Below are positions 33,225 to 43,519 of a DNA stretch of 64,000 nt, piece by piece. Each line of letters starts with the position of its first letter. Position 1 is the first letter of the stretch. The notes beneath the pieces were generated by a model. It was not told the DNA's origin, did no database searches, and worked only from the letters and a program-made list of their open reading frames with translations. Location of the stretch: assembly GCF_017355915.2 (NCBI RefSeq), contig NZ_JAFEUV020000017.1, positions 47,319 to 111,318 on the forward strand, written 5' to 3'. The position numbers and the translations under genes were made by a program. Origin of the DNA: Telluribacter roseus. Its GTDB lineage: Bacteria > Bacteroidota > Bacteroidia > Cytophagales > Spirosomataceae.

Positions 33225-34172
33225 CTACTTCATGTACTGCGCGACATTTTCCTTTGTGACGAGCTGAAAGGGCACGAGCGTTTGGGCATCGTAGGGCTGG
33301 CCTTTGACGATCTTTATGGCCGTTTCGATGGCTTTGGAGCCTTGCTGCTCGGCGTTCTGGAACACGGTAGCATCCAGGGTACCTTTCTGAACGGCCTGCA
33401 GCGCATCAGGTATAGCGTCTACGCTTACTACCACTACCTTGTCTTTCATACCGGCGTCAGAGAGGGCTTTTACAGCTCCCATGCCCATTTCGTCGTTGTG
33501 GGCAAATACGGCCTGTATGTTCGATCCGTACGACTGAATCCAGTTTTCGGTGAGCGACATGGCCTTGGCCCGATCCCACTCGCCGCTCTGGTGCGCGATC
33601 AGCTTCAGGCCCGGGTACTTCTTGAGTACCTCACGTGCGCCCTGCTCCCGCTGGAGCTGCGCCGCCTGACCCATGTAGCCGTGAATCATGATGACGTTGC
33701 CTTTGCCTCCCAATCGCTTGGCAATGTACTCCATGGCAATGCGTCCTGACTCTACGTCATCCGATCCTACAAAAGCCGTGGGACTGGAGCTGGTGGCTGA
33801 GTTGACATTGATGATAGGTACCTTGGCGGCCAGCGCCTTGGTGACAGCCGGCGAGCTGGCCTCTACCTCGCAGGGATTCATGATAATGACATCCACATCC
33901 TGAGCTATGAAACTCTCCACCTGCTCGATCTGCTTCAAGGGAGACCGCTCGGCATCCACCGTGATCAGCTCCACGCCCATTTCATCCGCTTTCTTTTCTA
34001 TTTCATCGGCGACATTTACGATGAATTCGTTCTGCATACTCAGCATGGATACGCCTACTACGATTTTGTCCTGACCGTCGGCACCGTCACCGCCGGACTG
34101 ATTACAACCGGCCAGGTGCAGCCCCAGCAATAGAATACTAGCTTGTATAAGGGAGAAAGAGGTACGCTTCAT
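33225..34172 (-). CDS. Sugar ABC transporter substrate-binding lipoprotein (RbsB family)
   Basis: This 315-residue periplasmic-binding protein of the type I sugar family (ribose/galactose/inositol-binding) has lipobox LAGC with Cys23. The body starts IVVGVSMLSMQNEF and has the usual NDEMGMGAVKAL and VSVDAIPDAL hinge elements. It is the last gene of an importer set with the permease and dual ATPase upstream. The ligand cannot be read from sequence; pentoses, inositols and hexoses are all possible. It is unusual in that Bacteroidota normally depend on SusCD and MFS/SSS carriers rather than ABC importers for sugars. Confidence 0.92.
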   Translation of the reverse strand: MKRTSFSLIQASILLLGLHLAGCNQSGGDGADGQDKIVVGVSMLSMQNEFIVNVADEIEKKADEMGVELITVDAERSPLKQIEQVESFIAQDVDVIIMNPCEVEASSPAVTKALAAKVPIINVNSATSSSPTAFVGSDDVESGRIAMEYIAKRLGGKGNVIMIHGYMGQAAQLQREQGAREVLKKYPGLKLIAHQSGEWDRAKAMSLTENWIQSYGSNIQAVFAHNDEMGMGAVKALSDAGMKDKVVVVSVDAIPDALQAVQKGTLDATVFQNAEQQGSKAIETAIKIVKGQPYDAQTLVPFQLVTKENVAQYMK

Positions 34173-34210
34173 AATTGATTATGGATTCTTGTATAGGATT
34201 CTGATTAAGT

Positions 34211-35194
34211 CTATCTGGATTTGCGGTTTAGTCCGTCCAGTACTACGGCTCCGATAATGATAGCGCCCATCACCACCTGCTGATAGTACGAGGTGACGTT
34301 GAGCAGGTCGAGGCCGTTGCTGATCACTCCGATGAGTAAAGCGCCAATAAGGGTACCGGCCATGGTACCGCTTCCACCCGAGGTACTGGTGCCTCCGATA
34401 ATAGCCGCGGCAATGGCACTCAGCTCGAAACCGACACCCGCGTTGGGCTGTCCGGTAGTGATGCGGGACGTAAGGACAATACCGGCTACGGCGGCCAGTA
34501 GCCCGCTGATGGTATATACCCACATCTTGACGCGGCTTACCTGGATACCCGACGCACGCGCCGCCTGCTCGTTGCCTCCGATGGCGTAGATGTAGCGGCC
34601 CAGTACTGTTTTTTTCAGGATCAATGAACATACCGCAAAGGCGACCAGGAGGATAATGATCGGGAACGGAATGCCGAATAGGTGCCCACCACCGATGAAG
34701 TTAAAGGAGTCTGAGAGATTGGAAACAGGCCTCCCCTTGCTGATGATCAGGGCGAGCCCGCGGCCGATGGTCATGGTACCCAGCGTCACGATGAAGGGAG
34801 CTACCTTGCTGCGGGTAATGACGAAGCCATTGAGCGCGCCAAAGAGTACTCCGGCCAGTAGTCCTACCCCAATAGGTACTACGAGCGGGTAGTCGTCAGG
34901 GTGAGCGAAGGTAGCGGCTACTACGCCCGTTACGGCCACCATGGAACCCAGCGACAGGTCAATGCCGCCCGTTAGAATTACAAACGTAACGCCAAAGGCC
35001 AGCAGGGCATTGATGGATACCTGCGTGACGATGATGGTCAGGTTGGCTACCGTCAGGAAGCGAGGCGTCATCAGCGACAGCAGGACGCAGAGCAGGATAA
35101 AAGCCAGAAATATACCGTACTTTCCAATACGTCTGGTCGGGAGGGCAGGGCTCTCGGCGGAGCGATTAAAATAGGCGATTAATGTCTCTTTCAT
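34211..35194 (-). CDS. Sugar ABC transporter permease (RbsC family)
   Basis: This 327-residue polytopic permease of the BPD_transp_2 family has about eight to ten helices. It carries the family signatures GGIDLSLGSM in the first half and ARASGIQVSRVKM, then GGTSTSGGSG, in the second. Its start overlaps the ATPase stop by 4 bp (ATGA type), a sign of translational coupling. It works with the lipoprotein downstream and the ATPase upstream. Confidence 0.93.
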   Translation of the reverse strand: MKETLIAYFNRSAESPALPTRRIGKYGIFLAFILLCVLLSLMTPRFLTVANLTIIVTQVSINALLAFGVTFVILTGGIDLSLGSMVAVTGVVAATFAHPDDYPLVVPIGVGLLAGVLFGALNGFVITRSKVAPFIVTLGTMTIGRGLALIISKGRPVSNLSDSFNFIGGGHLFGIPFPIIILLVAFAVCSLILKKTVLGRYIYAIGGNEQAARASGIQVSRVKMWVYTISGLLAAVAGIVLTSRITTGQPNAGVGFELSAIAAAIIGGTSTSGGSGTMAGTLIGALLIGVISNGLDLLNVTSYYQQVVMGAIIIGAVVLDGLNRKSR

Positions 35195-36735
35195 TCCTCA
35201 TTGAGTAGTAGATCGACGGGTTTAGAAAACTCCATCGCGTGTTTCATGATCGTTTCCTGCGTGCTCTCTTCTTTGGAGAGCAGGGCCGTCTGTCGTCCTT
35301 TGGACAGCACCACTACTCTGTCGCACAGGCCCAGGATCTCGGGCAGCTCTGATGAAATAAGGATTACGGCCATACCCGCTTCGGTCAGCCGGGTAATGAG
35401 TTTGTAAATTTCGTGCTTGGCCCCGATGTCGATACCACGGGTAGGCTCATCCAGAATAATCAGCTCCGGATCGGTCAGGAGTACCTTCCCGATCACTACC
35501 TTTTGCTGGTTACCACCGCTGAGTACCCCCACCTTCTGGTCCGGTCCTGATACTTTGATCCTAAGGTCACGGATCATAGCTTCCGCCGCGCTCTGCTCAC
35601 TCTGTTCACTGATGAAAGCGCCTTTGCGGTGGCGCGGCAGGCTCGACAGCGTGAGGTTATGTACCACGGATAGCTCGGGTATAAAGCCAAAGCCCTTGCG
35701 GTCTTCGCTGACGTACCCGATCCCCTGCCGGATGGCATCGCGGGGTGATTGTATGGTCGTGAGCTTTCCTCTGAAATAAATCTCTCCGGAAGTAGGCTTG
35801 TCCAGCCCCACCAGAGCACGGGCTACCTCGGTACGGCCCGCTCCCATCAGTCCAGCTATACCCAGTACTTCTCCTTTATGTACGTCAAAATGAATATTGG
35901 CAAACTTACCGACCTGGCTCAGACCCCGCACCGACAGCAGTACATCACCCTTGCCGGCCATAGACTCCGGAAACAGGTCACTGATCTCGCGCCCAACCAT
36001 CATGGTGATCAGCCCGTTTTTGTCGAGTTCAGAGACAGGGCGGGTACCTATGTACTTCCCATCCCGCAATACCGTGATGGTGTCACAGATCTTATATACC
36101 TCCTCCATCTTATGGGAAATATAGATGATCGCTACGCCCTTCTGCTTCAGGTCTTCTATGACCTCAAACAGCGCCGCTACCTCCCGGTCCGAGAGGGCAG
36201 AGGTAGGCTCATCCATGATAATGACTTTGGCGTCGTTGGAGATGGCTTTAGCAATCTCCACCATCTGCATCTCAGCTACGCTGAGGTACTTCATGGGTAG
36301 GTCCGGGTTGAGGTGTAGTCCCAGCTTTTGCAACAGTACCCCGGCCTCGGCGGACATGGCCGGGTCGTTGGTGAATCCCCGCAGAAAACCTAAAAAGGAC
36401 TGCTTCTTCTCCCGGCCCAGAAAGATATTCTGCGCTACTGTCAGCTCAGGTACCACCAGCATTTCCTGGTGGATCATAGATATGCCAAAGCGCCGGGACT
36501 GTCGGACGTTGCTACTCTTCAGCTCATTTCCTTCAAAAAGGATAGTACCCGCATCGGCGGTCTCCATGCCGACAAGTATCCGCATAAAGGTAGACTTGCC
36601 CGCACCATTTTCACCCATGAGCGCGTGTACCTCCCCCCTCCGTAGCTGGAAGCTCATATCCTGTAGCGCCCGTACCCCCGCAAATGACTTGGAGAGGCCG
36701 TGTACGCTGAGTATGTAATCCTGAGTCAGGCTCAT
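35191..36735 (-). CDS. Sugar ABC transporter dual ATP-binding protein (RbsA family)
   Basis: This 514-residue protein has two fused ATPase domains. The first has Walker A GENGAGKST, signature-like LSVAEMQM and Walker B VIIMDEP. The second has the degenerate Walker A typical of the family (GLMGAGRTE) and signature LSGGNQQK. This is the RbsA/MglA architecture. It begins the importer operon; the upstream region holds only a weak hairpin (GGTAGCTT at 36765-36772 with AAGCTACC at 36787-36794). The sugar-catabolism operon upstream ends at a terminator, so the importer probably has its own promoter in 36736-36880. Confidence 0.93.
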   Translation of the reverse strand: MSLTQDYILSVHGLSKSFAGVRALQDMSFQLRRGEVHALMGENGAGKSTFMRILVGMETADAGTILFEGNELKSSNVRQSRRFGISMIHQEMLVVPELTVAQNIFLGREKKQSFLGFLRGFTNDPAMSAEAGVLLQKLGLHLNPDLPMKYLSVAEMQMVEIAKAISNDAKVIIMDEPTSALSDREVAALFEVIEDLKQKGVAIIYISHKMEEVYKICDTITVLRDGKYIGTRPVSELDKNGLITMMVGREISDLFPESMAGKGDVLLSVRGLSQVGKFANIHFDVHKGEVLGIAGLMGAGRTEVARALVGLDKPTSGEIYFRGKLTTIQSPRDAIRQGIGYVSEDRKGFGFIPELSVVHNLTLSSLPRHRKGAFISEQSEQSAAEAMIRDLRIKVSGPDQKVGVLSGGNQQKVVIGKVLLTDPELIILDEPTRGIDIGAKHEIYKLITRLTEAGMAVILISSELPEILGLCDRVVVLSKGRQTALLSKEESTQETIMKHAMEFSKPVDLLLNEE

Positions 36736-36881
36736 CGTGTAGAGTAGTAACAGAGAAAAATTCAGGTAGCTTCTCGTACTATCGTAAAGCTACCGGCGCC
36801 CCTCTAATGAGGACGCTACCTTAGTAAAAGTACCCTTACCTGCCATTTTACTACCGGATACAGCCCAGACAAGGCTACAAT

Positions 36882-36929
36882 AAAAAGTGCGGTGATAGCC
36901 CGAGCTCTAAACTCCGGCCACCACCGCAC
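36882..36929 (-). terminator. Rho-independent terminator of the sugar-catabolism operon
   Basis: GTGCGGTG (36887-36894) pairs with CACCGCAC (36922-36929) and further inner pairs extend the stem. On the reverse strand the hairpin is followed by TTTTTATTG. It lies 16 nt after the stop of the Gfo/Idh gene. Confidence 0.88.
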
Positions 36930-36945
36930 GCTTATCTGCTTATTC

Positions 36946-38121
<1,176 letters not shown>

Positions 38122-38193
38122 TGTCTGGTAAGTTTTACGGTAGAAGAATGCTAAACTGATACGAATTACTGGTACCTGGATACGGTGCCACTG

Positions 38194-39249
38194 TTACAGG
38201 GCTACCTTCTCCCGCTCAGGCTCGTACCAGCCGTGGGCCTGACGTACCTTGATAAGGGTAGCCAGGATGTCATTCCAGGTCTGCTGCTTAAGCATTACAT
38301 CATTGGAGAACATACAGCCGTCCCAGCAGATGTGCTTGAAGCGCTTGGTCAGTTCGCCGTTTTCATCCCGCAGCCAGAGGCCCGCGTGCTTTACTACATC
38401 CAGCTTACCGTTGGGATCCGTAGCGAGGCAGTGGCGTCCGGTCTTGTCGTGTGAGCCGGTACCGTGTACCGTACCGTCGTTCTGAGCCACGTGGAAATCG
38501 ATGGTCCAGGGGCGCAGCGCAGCGGTCAGCTTCTTGAGCGCTTCAGTCAGCGTCTCGCGATCGTTCCAGTCGAAGTTTTCGGGCAGGAGACGGTCTTCGG
38601 GACGGTTGTAGCCCATCGTGTACAGCAGCGTGTGCGACATATCCGCCTGGAAACCCATATTCGGACGATCTACCGCCTCCAGCGTTTCGAGCATAACCTT
38701 CCAGCTATGCATACCACCCCAGCAGATCTCTCCTTCAGCAGCGAGCTGCTCACCAAAATCAGCCGCTACGTCGCAGGCTTCACGGAACGTCTTGGCAATG
38801 AGTTTGGTATTATTTACCGGATCTTTAGCCCACTGCTCGGGATTGCTGGCGGAGTCGATCCGAATTACACCGTAGGAACGGATGCCCGCCTCCCGGAATA
38901 TCTTTCCAAAATTGCAGGACTTGCGTACCATTTCCACAAACGTCCGGCGGTCATCGTCGGTACCCAGCGTAGGGCCACCCCAGATGGGCGCCACCAGGCT
39001 ACCTACGTTAAGTCCATAACCGGCTATTTTGTCGGCCAGACGCTTTATGTCATCATCCGAGCTGTCGATATCAACATGAGGACCCAGCAAACCAAGGTCC
39101 ACTCCATCAAACTTGACACCATCTACTTCAGCCTTAGCGGTCATTTCCAGCATGGTATCAAACGGTATGACGGGCTCTGAATCATGACCTTTGCCCACGA
39201 TACCGGGCCAGGTAGCATTGTGCAGCTTAGGGAAGTTGTTCTCTTGCAT
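38194..39249 (-). CDS. Sugar phosphate isomerase/epimerase-like TIM barrel
   Basis: This 351-residue cytoplasmic AP-endonuclease-2/xylose-isomerase-like barrel has probable metal ligands in [21 protein letters not shown] and [10 protein letters not shown]. It is longer than typical 3-epimerases and resembles the barrels that act on keto-sugars in oxidation-elimination-hydration-reduction pathways. It lies 72 bp from the Gfo/Idh gene, consistent with a dehydrogenase plus lyase or epimerase pair. The exact reaction is not determinable by eye. Confidence 0.85.
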   Translation of the reverse strand: MQENNFPKLHNATWPGIVGKGHDSEPVIPFDTMLEMTAKAEVDGVKFDGVDLGLLGPHVDIDSSDDDIKRLADKIAGYGLNVGSLVAPIWGGPTLGTDDDRRTFVEMVRKSCNFGKIFREAGIRSYGVIRIDSASNPEQWAKDPVNNTKLIAKTFREACDVAADFGEQLAAEGEICWGGMHSWKVMLETLEAVDRPNMGFQADMSHTLLYTMGYNRPEDRLLPENFDWNDRETLTEALKKLTAALRPWTIDFHVAQNDGTVHGTGSHDKTGRHCLATDPNGKLDVVKHAGLWLRDENGELTKRFKHICWDGCMFSNDVMLKQQTWNDILATLIKVRQAHGWYEPEREKVAL

Positions 39250-39288
39250 GGTATTGGATGTTAAGGATTAATGAATAGTCAGGATTGA

Positions 39289-40512
39289 TTAAAGTACCAG
39301 ATCAGGGTTGGCAGGACCGAAGTGCTTCAGCATCACGATGGGATCCGTGCTGGACTTGTTGACGATGGTGACGCCTTCGCGAGCCGCTTTTTCAGTCACG
39401 AAGAACTCGTCGTTGGTAAGCTGGCCGTAGCGGATTAATGCAGGCGTTTCGATATCCCACACACCCATGGTACCGTGGCCCTGCATCATGATCAGTCCGT
39501 AGGCGGCGCTGTCTTTAATGGTCACGGTAGCACCGGGCATTACGGTCAGCTCCTTGGCGCTGAACGCGTCGGAGCGGTAGCACACCCACTTTTCTTCGTA
39601 GCCTTCGGCCTGCATTTCCGCCAGGTCACGCACTGGAATCGGGCGCATAAAGCGAGTCTCGAGCAGGTTCGGGTTGGTATTCAGCTCCCAGTCGATCACT
39701 TCCATCAGTTGGTCGTAGTCGCCTTTGCGGTCTTCGGGAGTACCGTTCCAAAGCAGTTCTTCCGGTATTACTGCCTCATTTACCAGCGACTGGTACATCG
39801 CGAATACATCAGATGCCTTCTGAGGCTCATAGGTACACAGGCTACCTGGTGCGTGGAGCATGCCCGGAGGTACATCCCAGCCCGTACCCGGAATAAGCGG
39901 GAAAGCCTGCGAGTACATGGTGATCTTGTTATCGCCTTTGGTGAAGTTCATGAGGCACTCTTTGATCTGCTCTTTGGTAGTACCCGGAGCAATACCGAAA
40001 AAGGTATACGGGAAGTCACCGCCGTGGTTATTGAGCTGCGGGGGGAAGTAGTAGGCCTCCGGCTTACCCAGCTGACCGATCTTGGCCGCGTGCTCGTCGT
40101 TGTGGTGGATGTGGTGCGGCAGGGGCCCCATGTTATCAAAAAACTTGGAGTACATAGGCCAGCTCTGGTACTCATTCCAGAGGCGATCACCGATAATCTC
40201 CCCTTTCAGCTCGTCGATTACATCTTTGAGCAGGATTTTTACTTCTTCACCACCGTCGTTGAACACCACCATACTTAACCCTTCGTTTTCGCCGGTGAGA
40301 GGGCCATTTTTGGCAGGAGTGGTAGAAGAGAGCCAGCGCTCATCAATACCGCCGCGTTGTCCTCCCAGTACGTAGTAGTCGTCGGGGTGTAGCTTGATAC
40401 GGCGTCCCGGTACACAGAACGACCGTGGTACCCAAGTTGGAGCCAGGCGCAGGATACCTTTGCCCTGTTCTAATGCTTTTTCGGCTACACTCACGTTACT
40501 CAATGTTTCCAT
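39289..40512 (-). CDS. Phosphomannose-isomerase-like cupin enzyme
   Basis: This 407-residue protein belongs to the cupin superfamily with a class I mannose-6-phosphate isomerase-like site. PHHIHHNDEHA supplies the His-x-His pair, GKPEAYYF the metal Glu and PPGMLHAPGS the last His. A second cupin-like half follows (MPGATVTIKDSAAYG...). An aldose-ketose isomerase role is likely. Phosphate-binding residues cannot be confirmed, so it may act on a free sugar. It lies in the same run as the two TIM-barrel genes. Confidence 0.8.
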   Translation of the reverse strand: METLSNVSVAEKALEQGKGILRLAPTWVPRSFCVPGRRIKLHPDDYYVLGGQRGGIDERWLSSTTPAKNGPLTGENEGLSMVVFNDGGEEVKILLKDVIDELKGEIIGDRLWNEYQSWPMYSKFFDNMGPLPHHIHHNDEHAAKIGQLGKPEAYYFPPQLNNHGGDFPYTFFGIAPGTTKEQIKECLMNFTKGDNKITMYSQAFPLIPGTGWDVPPGMLHAPGSLCTYEPQKASDVFAMYQSLVNEAVIPEELLWNGTPEDRKGDYDQLMEVIDWELNTNPNLLETRFMRPIPVRDLAEMQAEGYEEKWVCYRSDAFSAKELTVMPGATVTIKDSAAYGLIMMQGHGTMGVWDIETPALIRYGQLTNDEFFVTEKAAREGVTIVNKSSTDPIVMLKHFGPANPDLVL

Positions 40513-40594
40513 AAGGTTATTAGGTGATTAGGTATTAGTAGTTAGCTTTTCTTACTCTTAAATCTTTCGGACAGTTGGTAGGGCTTCCGTCTGC

Positions 40595-41674
40595 CTATTC
40601 CGGAAAGAGACTCCTGAACTTCTGCACGGGTACCTCTCCACTGTGTACTTCCAGTACCAGATCGTAGGTGCGGCTTTCGCCGGGTGCCAGCTGGATCAGT
40701 GTTCCCTCCTCCCGGGCCTGAGCCTGCCCGATGGGCGGATGGGTACCGGGTTCGAGGCCAGTTACGTACTCACCCCTTCCCCAGTGCTGCCAGTTGGTCA
40801 GCCAGGGAAGCTGCTCTTTTCGGAACCGGATCGCCAGCGCGAGGCCGATCCTGCTGTTGTGCAGACCGCACATACACTCGCCGGAAGCATCGGTGGTGGG
40901 GTCAATAAAGGCTACTTCCTCGCCCGCTCCGGAATGATCATCTAAAGGAGCCGGACACTTTCTGAAGTTACCCCCTTCCCTGAATATTTTGTGCTTGCTC
41001 GGATCAAATCTTGGTTGCCAGTCGCCCTGCCATAAGATATCAGCACCCTCGTCAGCCAGGGGCCAGCCCAGGTTGAAGTGGTACAACAGCATGTGCGGTG
41101 CCGCGGTATTGCCGCGGTTGATAACCTCATCGTGAATTCGGATGAAGGGCTGCCCCAGGGTACCTGAGATAGTCCTCCGCAGCTCCAGACTAGGCCCGAA
41201 CACCTTGGTTTCCCGGATGCGGCCCGTAATGCTCATCTCCATCCGTCCCGCGGCAGGGTCAGGCTGAATGATGGATTCAATCTCGGCCGGCAAGTTACTG
41301 ATCAGTCCGTGCAGGCCTCTTTCACCGTGCTCGTCCGACTCGGGACCTCCCACGTGCGACAAGCCGCAGGTTACCAGCAGTCCTCCGCCAAAGGTGCGCA
41401 GCCAGTCAATGCCCTTGTTCGAGAAAGGCTGGGGAGCCGTAATACCTACGTGGCTCTGCCAAGCCAGACTGTACTGGTTGTAAAAGGCATCGTAGATATC
41501 CATGCCCCGGTCTATTACTACTTTGTAGCGCAGGCCGGTGCCGGTGTTGATCCAGGCGATGCGGGTACCCCGTCCGGCTCCATTGTCCAGTACGGAGGTC
41601 TCAATCCCACCCATCTGGGCCGGATTGGCAATCATGGTACTTATGTCTTGTGCTGTCAGCTCGGTACGTTCCAT
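40595..41674 (-). CDS. DUF4432 aldose-epimerase-like protein
   Basis: This 359-residue protein matches DUF4432 of the aldose 1-epimerase/galactose-mutarotase superfamily. Visible marks are VVIDRGMDIYDA, THVG-like SHVG and SHVGGPESDEHGERGLHG with conserved His and Glu, and MLLYHFNLGWPL. No signal peptide is present. Such proteins accompany sugar-catabolic operons and probably interconvert anomers of an unusual sugar or keto-sugar. Its first 19 bases overlap the 3' end of the upstream epimerase gene, so the two are translationally coupled. Confidence 0.88.
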   Translation of the reverse strand: MERTELTAQDISTMIANPAQMGGIETSVLDNGAGRGTRIAWINTGTGLRYKVVIDRGMDIYDAFYNQYSLAWQSHVGITAPQPFSNKGIDWLRTFGGGLLVTCGLSHVGGPESDEHGERGLHGLISNLPAEIESIIQPDPAAGRMEMSITGRIRETKVFGPSLELRRTISGTLGQPFIRIHDEVINRGNTAAPHMLLYHFNLGWPLADEGADILWQGDWQPRFDPSKHKIFREGGNFRKCPAPLDDHSGAGEEVAFIDPTTDASGECMCGLHNSRIGLALAIRFRKEQLPWLTNWQHWGRGEYVTGLEPGTHPPIGQAQAREEGTLIQLAPGESRTYDLVLEVHSGEVPVQKFRSLFPE

Positions 41675-42540
41675 GTAGCGTTTTCTTTGAGACCGTGCTT
41701 CGTAGCCATTTCTTTAATAAAACTCAAACCATTTTCGGCAATATGCCAGGGATCATTGTACTCCCGCCACACCCCAATGGAGTTGGCAAAGTCGGGGTCA
41801 TTGCGCGAGAATGCCTCAATCGTGAGCCAGCCTCCGTAGTTGATATCCGCCAGACCACCGAAGGCATCGTCCCAGGGGATATGGCCATCGCCGGGGGTAC
41901 CCCGGTCATTCTCGCTGATGTGTACGTGCGCCAGTACGGGAGCTATGGTAGCGAGTGCTGTCTGGTAGCGTTTCTCCTCGATGTTGGCGTGGTGCGTATC
42001 AAACATGGCCCGTACGTTAGGATGATCGGCCTTCTGCACCAGGTAGAGCAGCTGGTCCATCGTATTGCAGAGGTAGCATTCGAAGCGGTTGAGTGCCTCC
42101 GGAGCCAGTATGATATTGGCCTGCGCGGCGTGCTCACCGGCCGCATGCAGTACTTCGGCGGCCCAGTTATACTCATCTTCGAGCGCCGGATGCTGAGCAA
42201 ATACGGTATGAGCCGAATGAAACGGACCGCACAAAGTAGTACCCTGCAGATCATGCGTACGATCAATACTCCACTTAATACGATCCAGCGCTTTGGCCCG
42301 TACAGAGGCTGATTCGCTGATGGGATTGGTATCGGCTCCTACTACCGTAACGGCCGTCATGCCCAGTCCCAAGTCGCTGGCGTGGCGGCCAAAGCGCTTA
42401 TACGCGGCAGGATCATCAGCAGCTCCCACAAAGCATTCTACACCATCGTATCCTATTTCTTTGAGTCGGTCAACGACGGGGAAGAGATCATCCGACACGA
42501 CCGCCGACCAGGCAAGCACATTAAAACCTATTTTATTCAT
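41656..42540 (-). CDS. D-tagatose/D-psicose 3-epimerase-like enzyme
   Basis: This 294-residue TIM barrel has the hallmarks of ketose 3-epimerases: LAPEALNRFE (catalytic Glu), MFDTHHANIEE (Asp and His ligands), HVHISENDRGTPGDGH (metal His and substrate contacts) and LTIEAFS (second catalytic Glu). It would epimerise C3 of a ketose through an enediolate, using Mn or Co. It is the first of the compact reverse-strand run 42540-36946. The DUF1080 gene lies 101 bp upstream and may be part of the run. Confidence 0.9.
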   Translation of the reverse strand: MNKIGFNVLAWSAVVSDDLFPVVDRLKEIGYDGVECFVGAADDPAAYKRFGRHASDLGLGMTAVTVVGADTNPISESASVRAKALDRIKWSIDRTHDLQGTTLCGPFHSAHTVFAQHPALEDEYNWAAEVLHAAGEHAAQANIILAPEALNRFECYLCNTMDQLLYLVQKADHPNVRAMFDTHHANIEEKRYQTALATIAPVLAHVHISENDRGTPGDGHIPWDDAFGGLADINYGGWLTIEAFSRNDPDFANSIGVWREYNDPWHIAENGLSFIKEMATKHGLKENATWNVPS

Positions 42541-42641
42541 GAGTTCAGGAAAATTAAGTACTACTCTATAAAGTCAGAGAGGCGGTAGTACCTATTCTAT
42601 ACATGCAGGATTTTTATGACCGGGAATAGCTACATAAACGC

Positions 42642-43418
42642 TTACTGCTTGATGCGCAGATTGCGGTACTCAACCTTCATAGGTGGGCCCACGTGCACCT
42701 GCACGCCCAGGAATCCTTTTTTCATTCCGTTGATGGTATCTTCATCAATCACGTCACTCATGAGTACGCCATTGACATAGTGCTGCAGGCGATTTCCTTT
42801 TGCGACTAAGTGTATTTCATTCCACTCGCCGGGCTTTATCTTGGTCTGCAACTCTTCATTAGCTCCCAGTGAGCCCGTTACGGACCGATTTGTCCAGGCA
42901 TTTCTGGCAGTTTTGGCCCGTACAGCTTCGGGGGTAGCTTCCCCCTCATACGGATTGATACGAGCTACTTCGCCCCGGTAGGCCAGGGTAGTGCGCTTGC
43001 GCTCTTCGTAGTTCTGGCCGGTATAGCGGTTTTTACCGTCGATGTCCGCCTGATAGCCGCGTAGTGCGTAGGGAACATCAGTGAGGCGTTCGCTGCGGTA
43101 GTTGATACCGGAGTTGCCGTTTTCGGTAATTTTAAATTCGCCCTTCAGTTCAAAATCTGCGGGCTCTCCTCCCTGCCAGATAATGAAAGAGTTGGTCTTG
43201 AGGGGTTTGTCAGGAGTGATTTCTCCTACCAGGCTACCGTTTTCGACCCGCCAGTAGTTAGGATCTCCCTCCCACCCTTTTAGCGATTTGCCATCAAAGA
43301 TGGACTTAAAACCTTTTTCAGTTTTCTGACTCATAGCCGGAGTCAGGCTGCCGCCGGTAAGGATGGCTGCCAGCGCAATACTTCCTATTACAAACCGGAT
43401 GTTGTTTCTTTTCAGCAT
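42642..43418 (-). CDS. Exported DUF1080 protein (3-keto-disaccharide hydrolase family)
   Basis: This 258-residue protein has a Sec signal ending near TPAMSQ. The concanavalin-like DUF1080 fold is recognised from [36 protein letters not shown] and the C-terminal [22 protein letters not shown]. The family is now associated with cleavage of 3-keto-glycosides in the periplasm. It lies directly upstream of the epimerase/dehydrogenase run. It is separated from the heme dehydrogenase gene by a strong terminator, so it must have its own promoter. Confidence 0.9.
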   Translation of the reverse strand: MLKRNNIRFVIGSIALAAILTGGSLTPAMSQKTEKGFKSIFDGKSLKGWEGDPNYWRVENGSLVGEITPDKPLKTNSFIIWQGGEPADFELKGEFKITENGNSGINYRSERLTDVPYALRGYQADIDGKNRYTGQNYEERKRTTLAYRGEVARINPYEGEATPEAVRAKTARNAWTNRSVTGSLGANEELQTKIKPGEWNEIHLVAKGNRLQHYVNGVLMSDVIDEDTINGMKKGFLGVQVHVGPPMKVEYRNLRIKQ

Positions 43419-43471
43419 TATAGTAGCAGTAGTTAACAGGTGAACTAATGTGCAGCAGAGCTATCGTAATG

Positions 43472-43504
43472 TAAAAAGACAGAGCTGTATTAGTCAGCTC
43501 TGTC
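43472..43504 (-). terminator. Rho-independent terminator after the heme dehydrogenase gene
   Basis: GACAGAGCTG (43478-43487) pairs with CAGCTCTGTC (43495-43504) around TATTAGT. On the reverse strand TTTTTAC follows. It separates the heme protein transcript from the DUF1080 gene. Confidence 0.9.
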
Positions 43505-43519
43505 CCTGGTAAGCTTTTG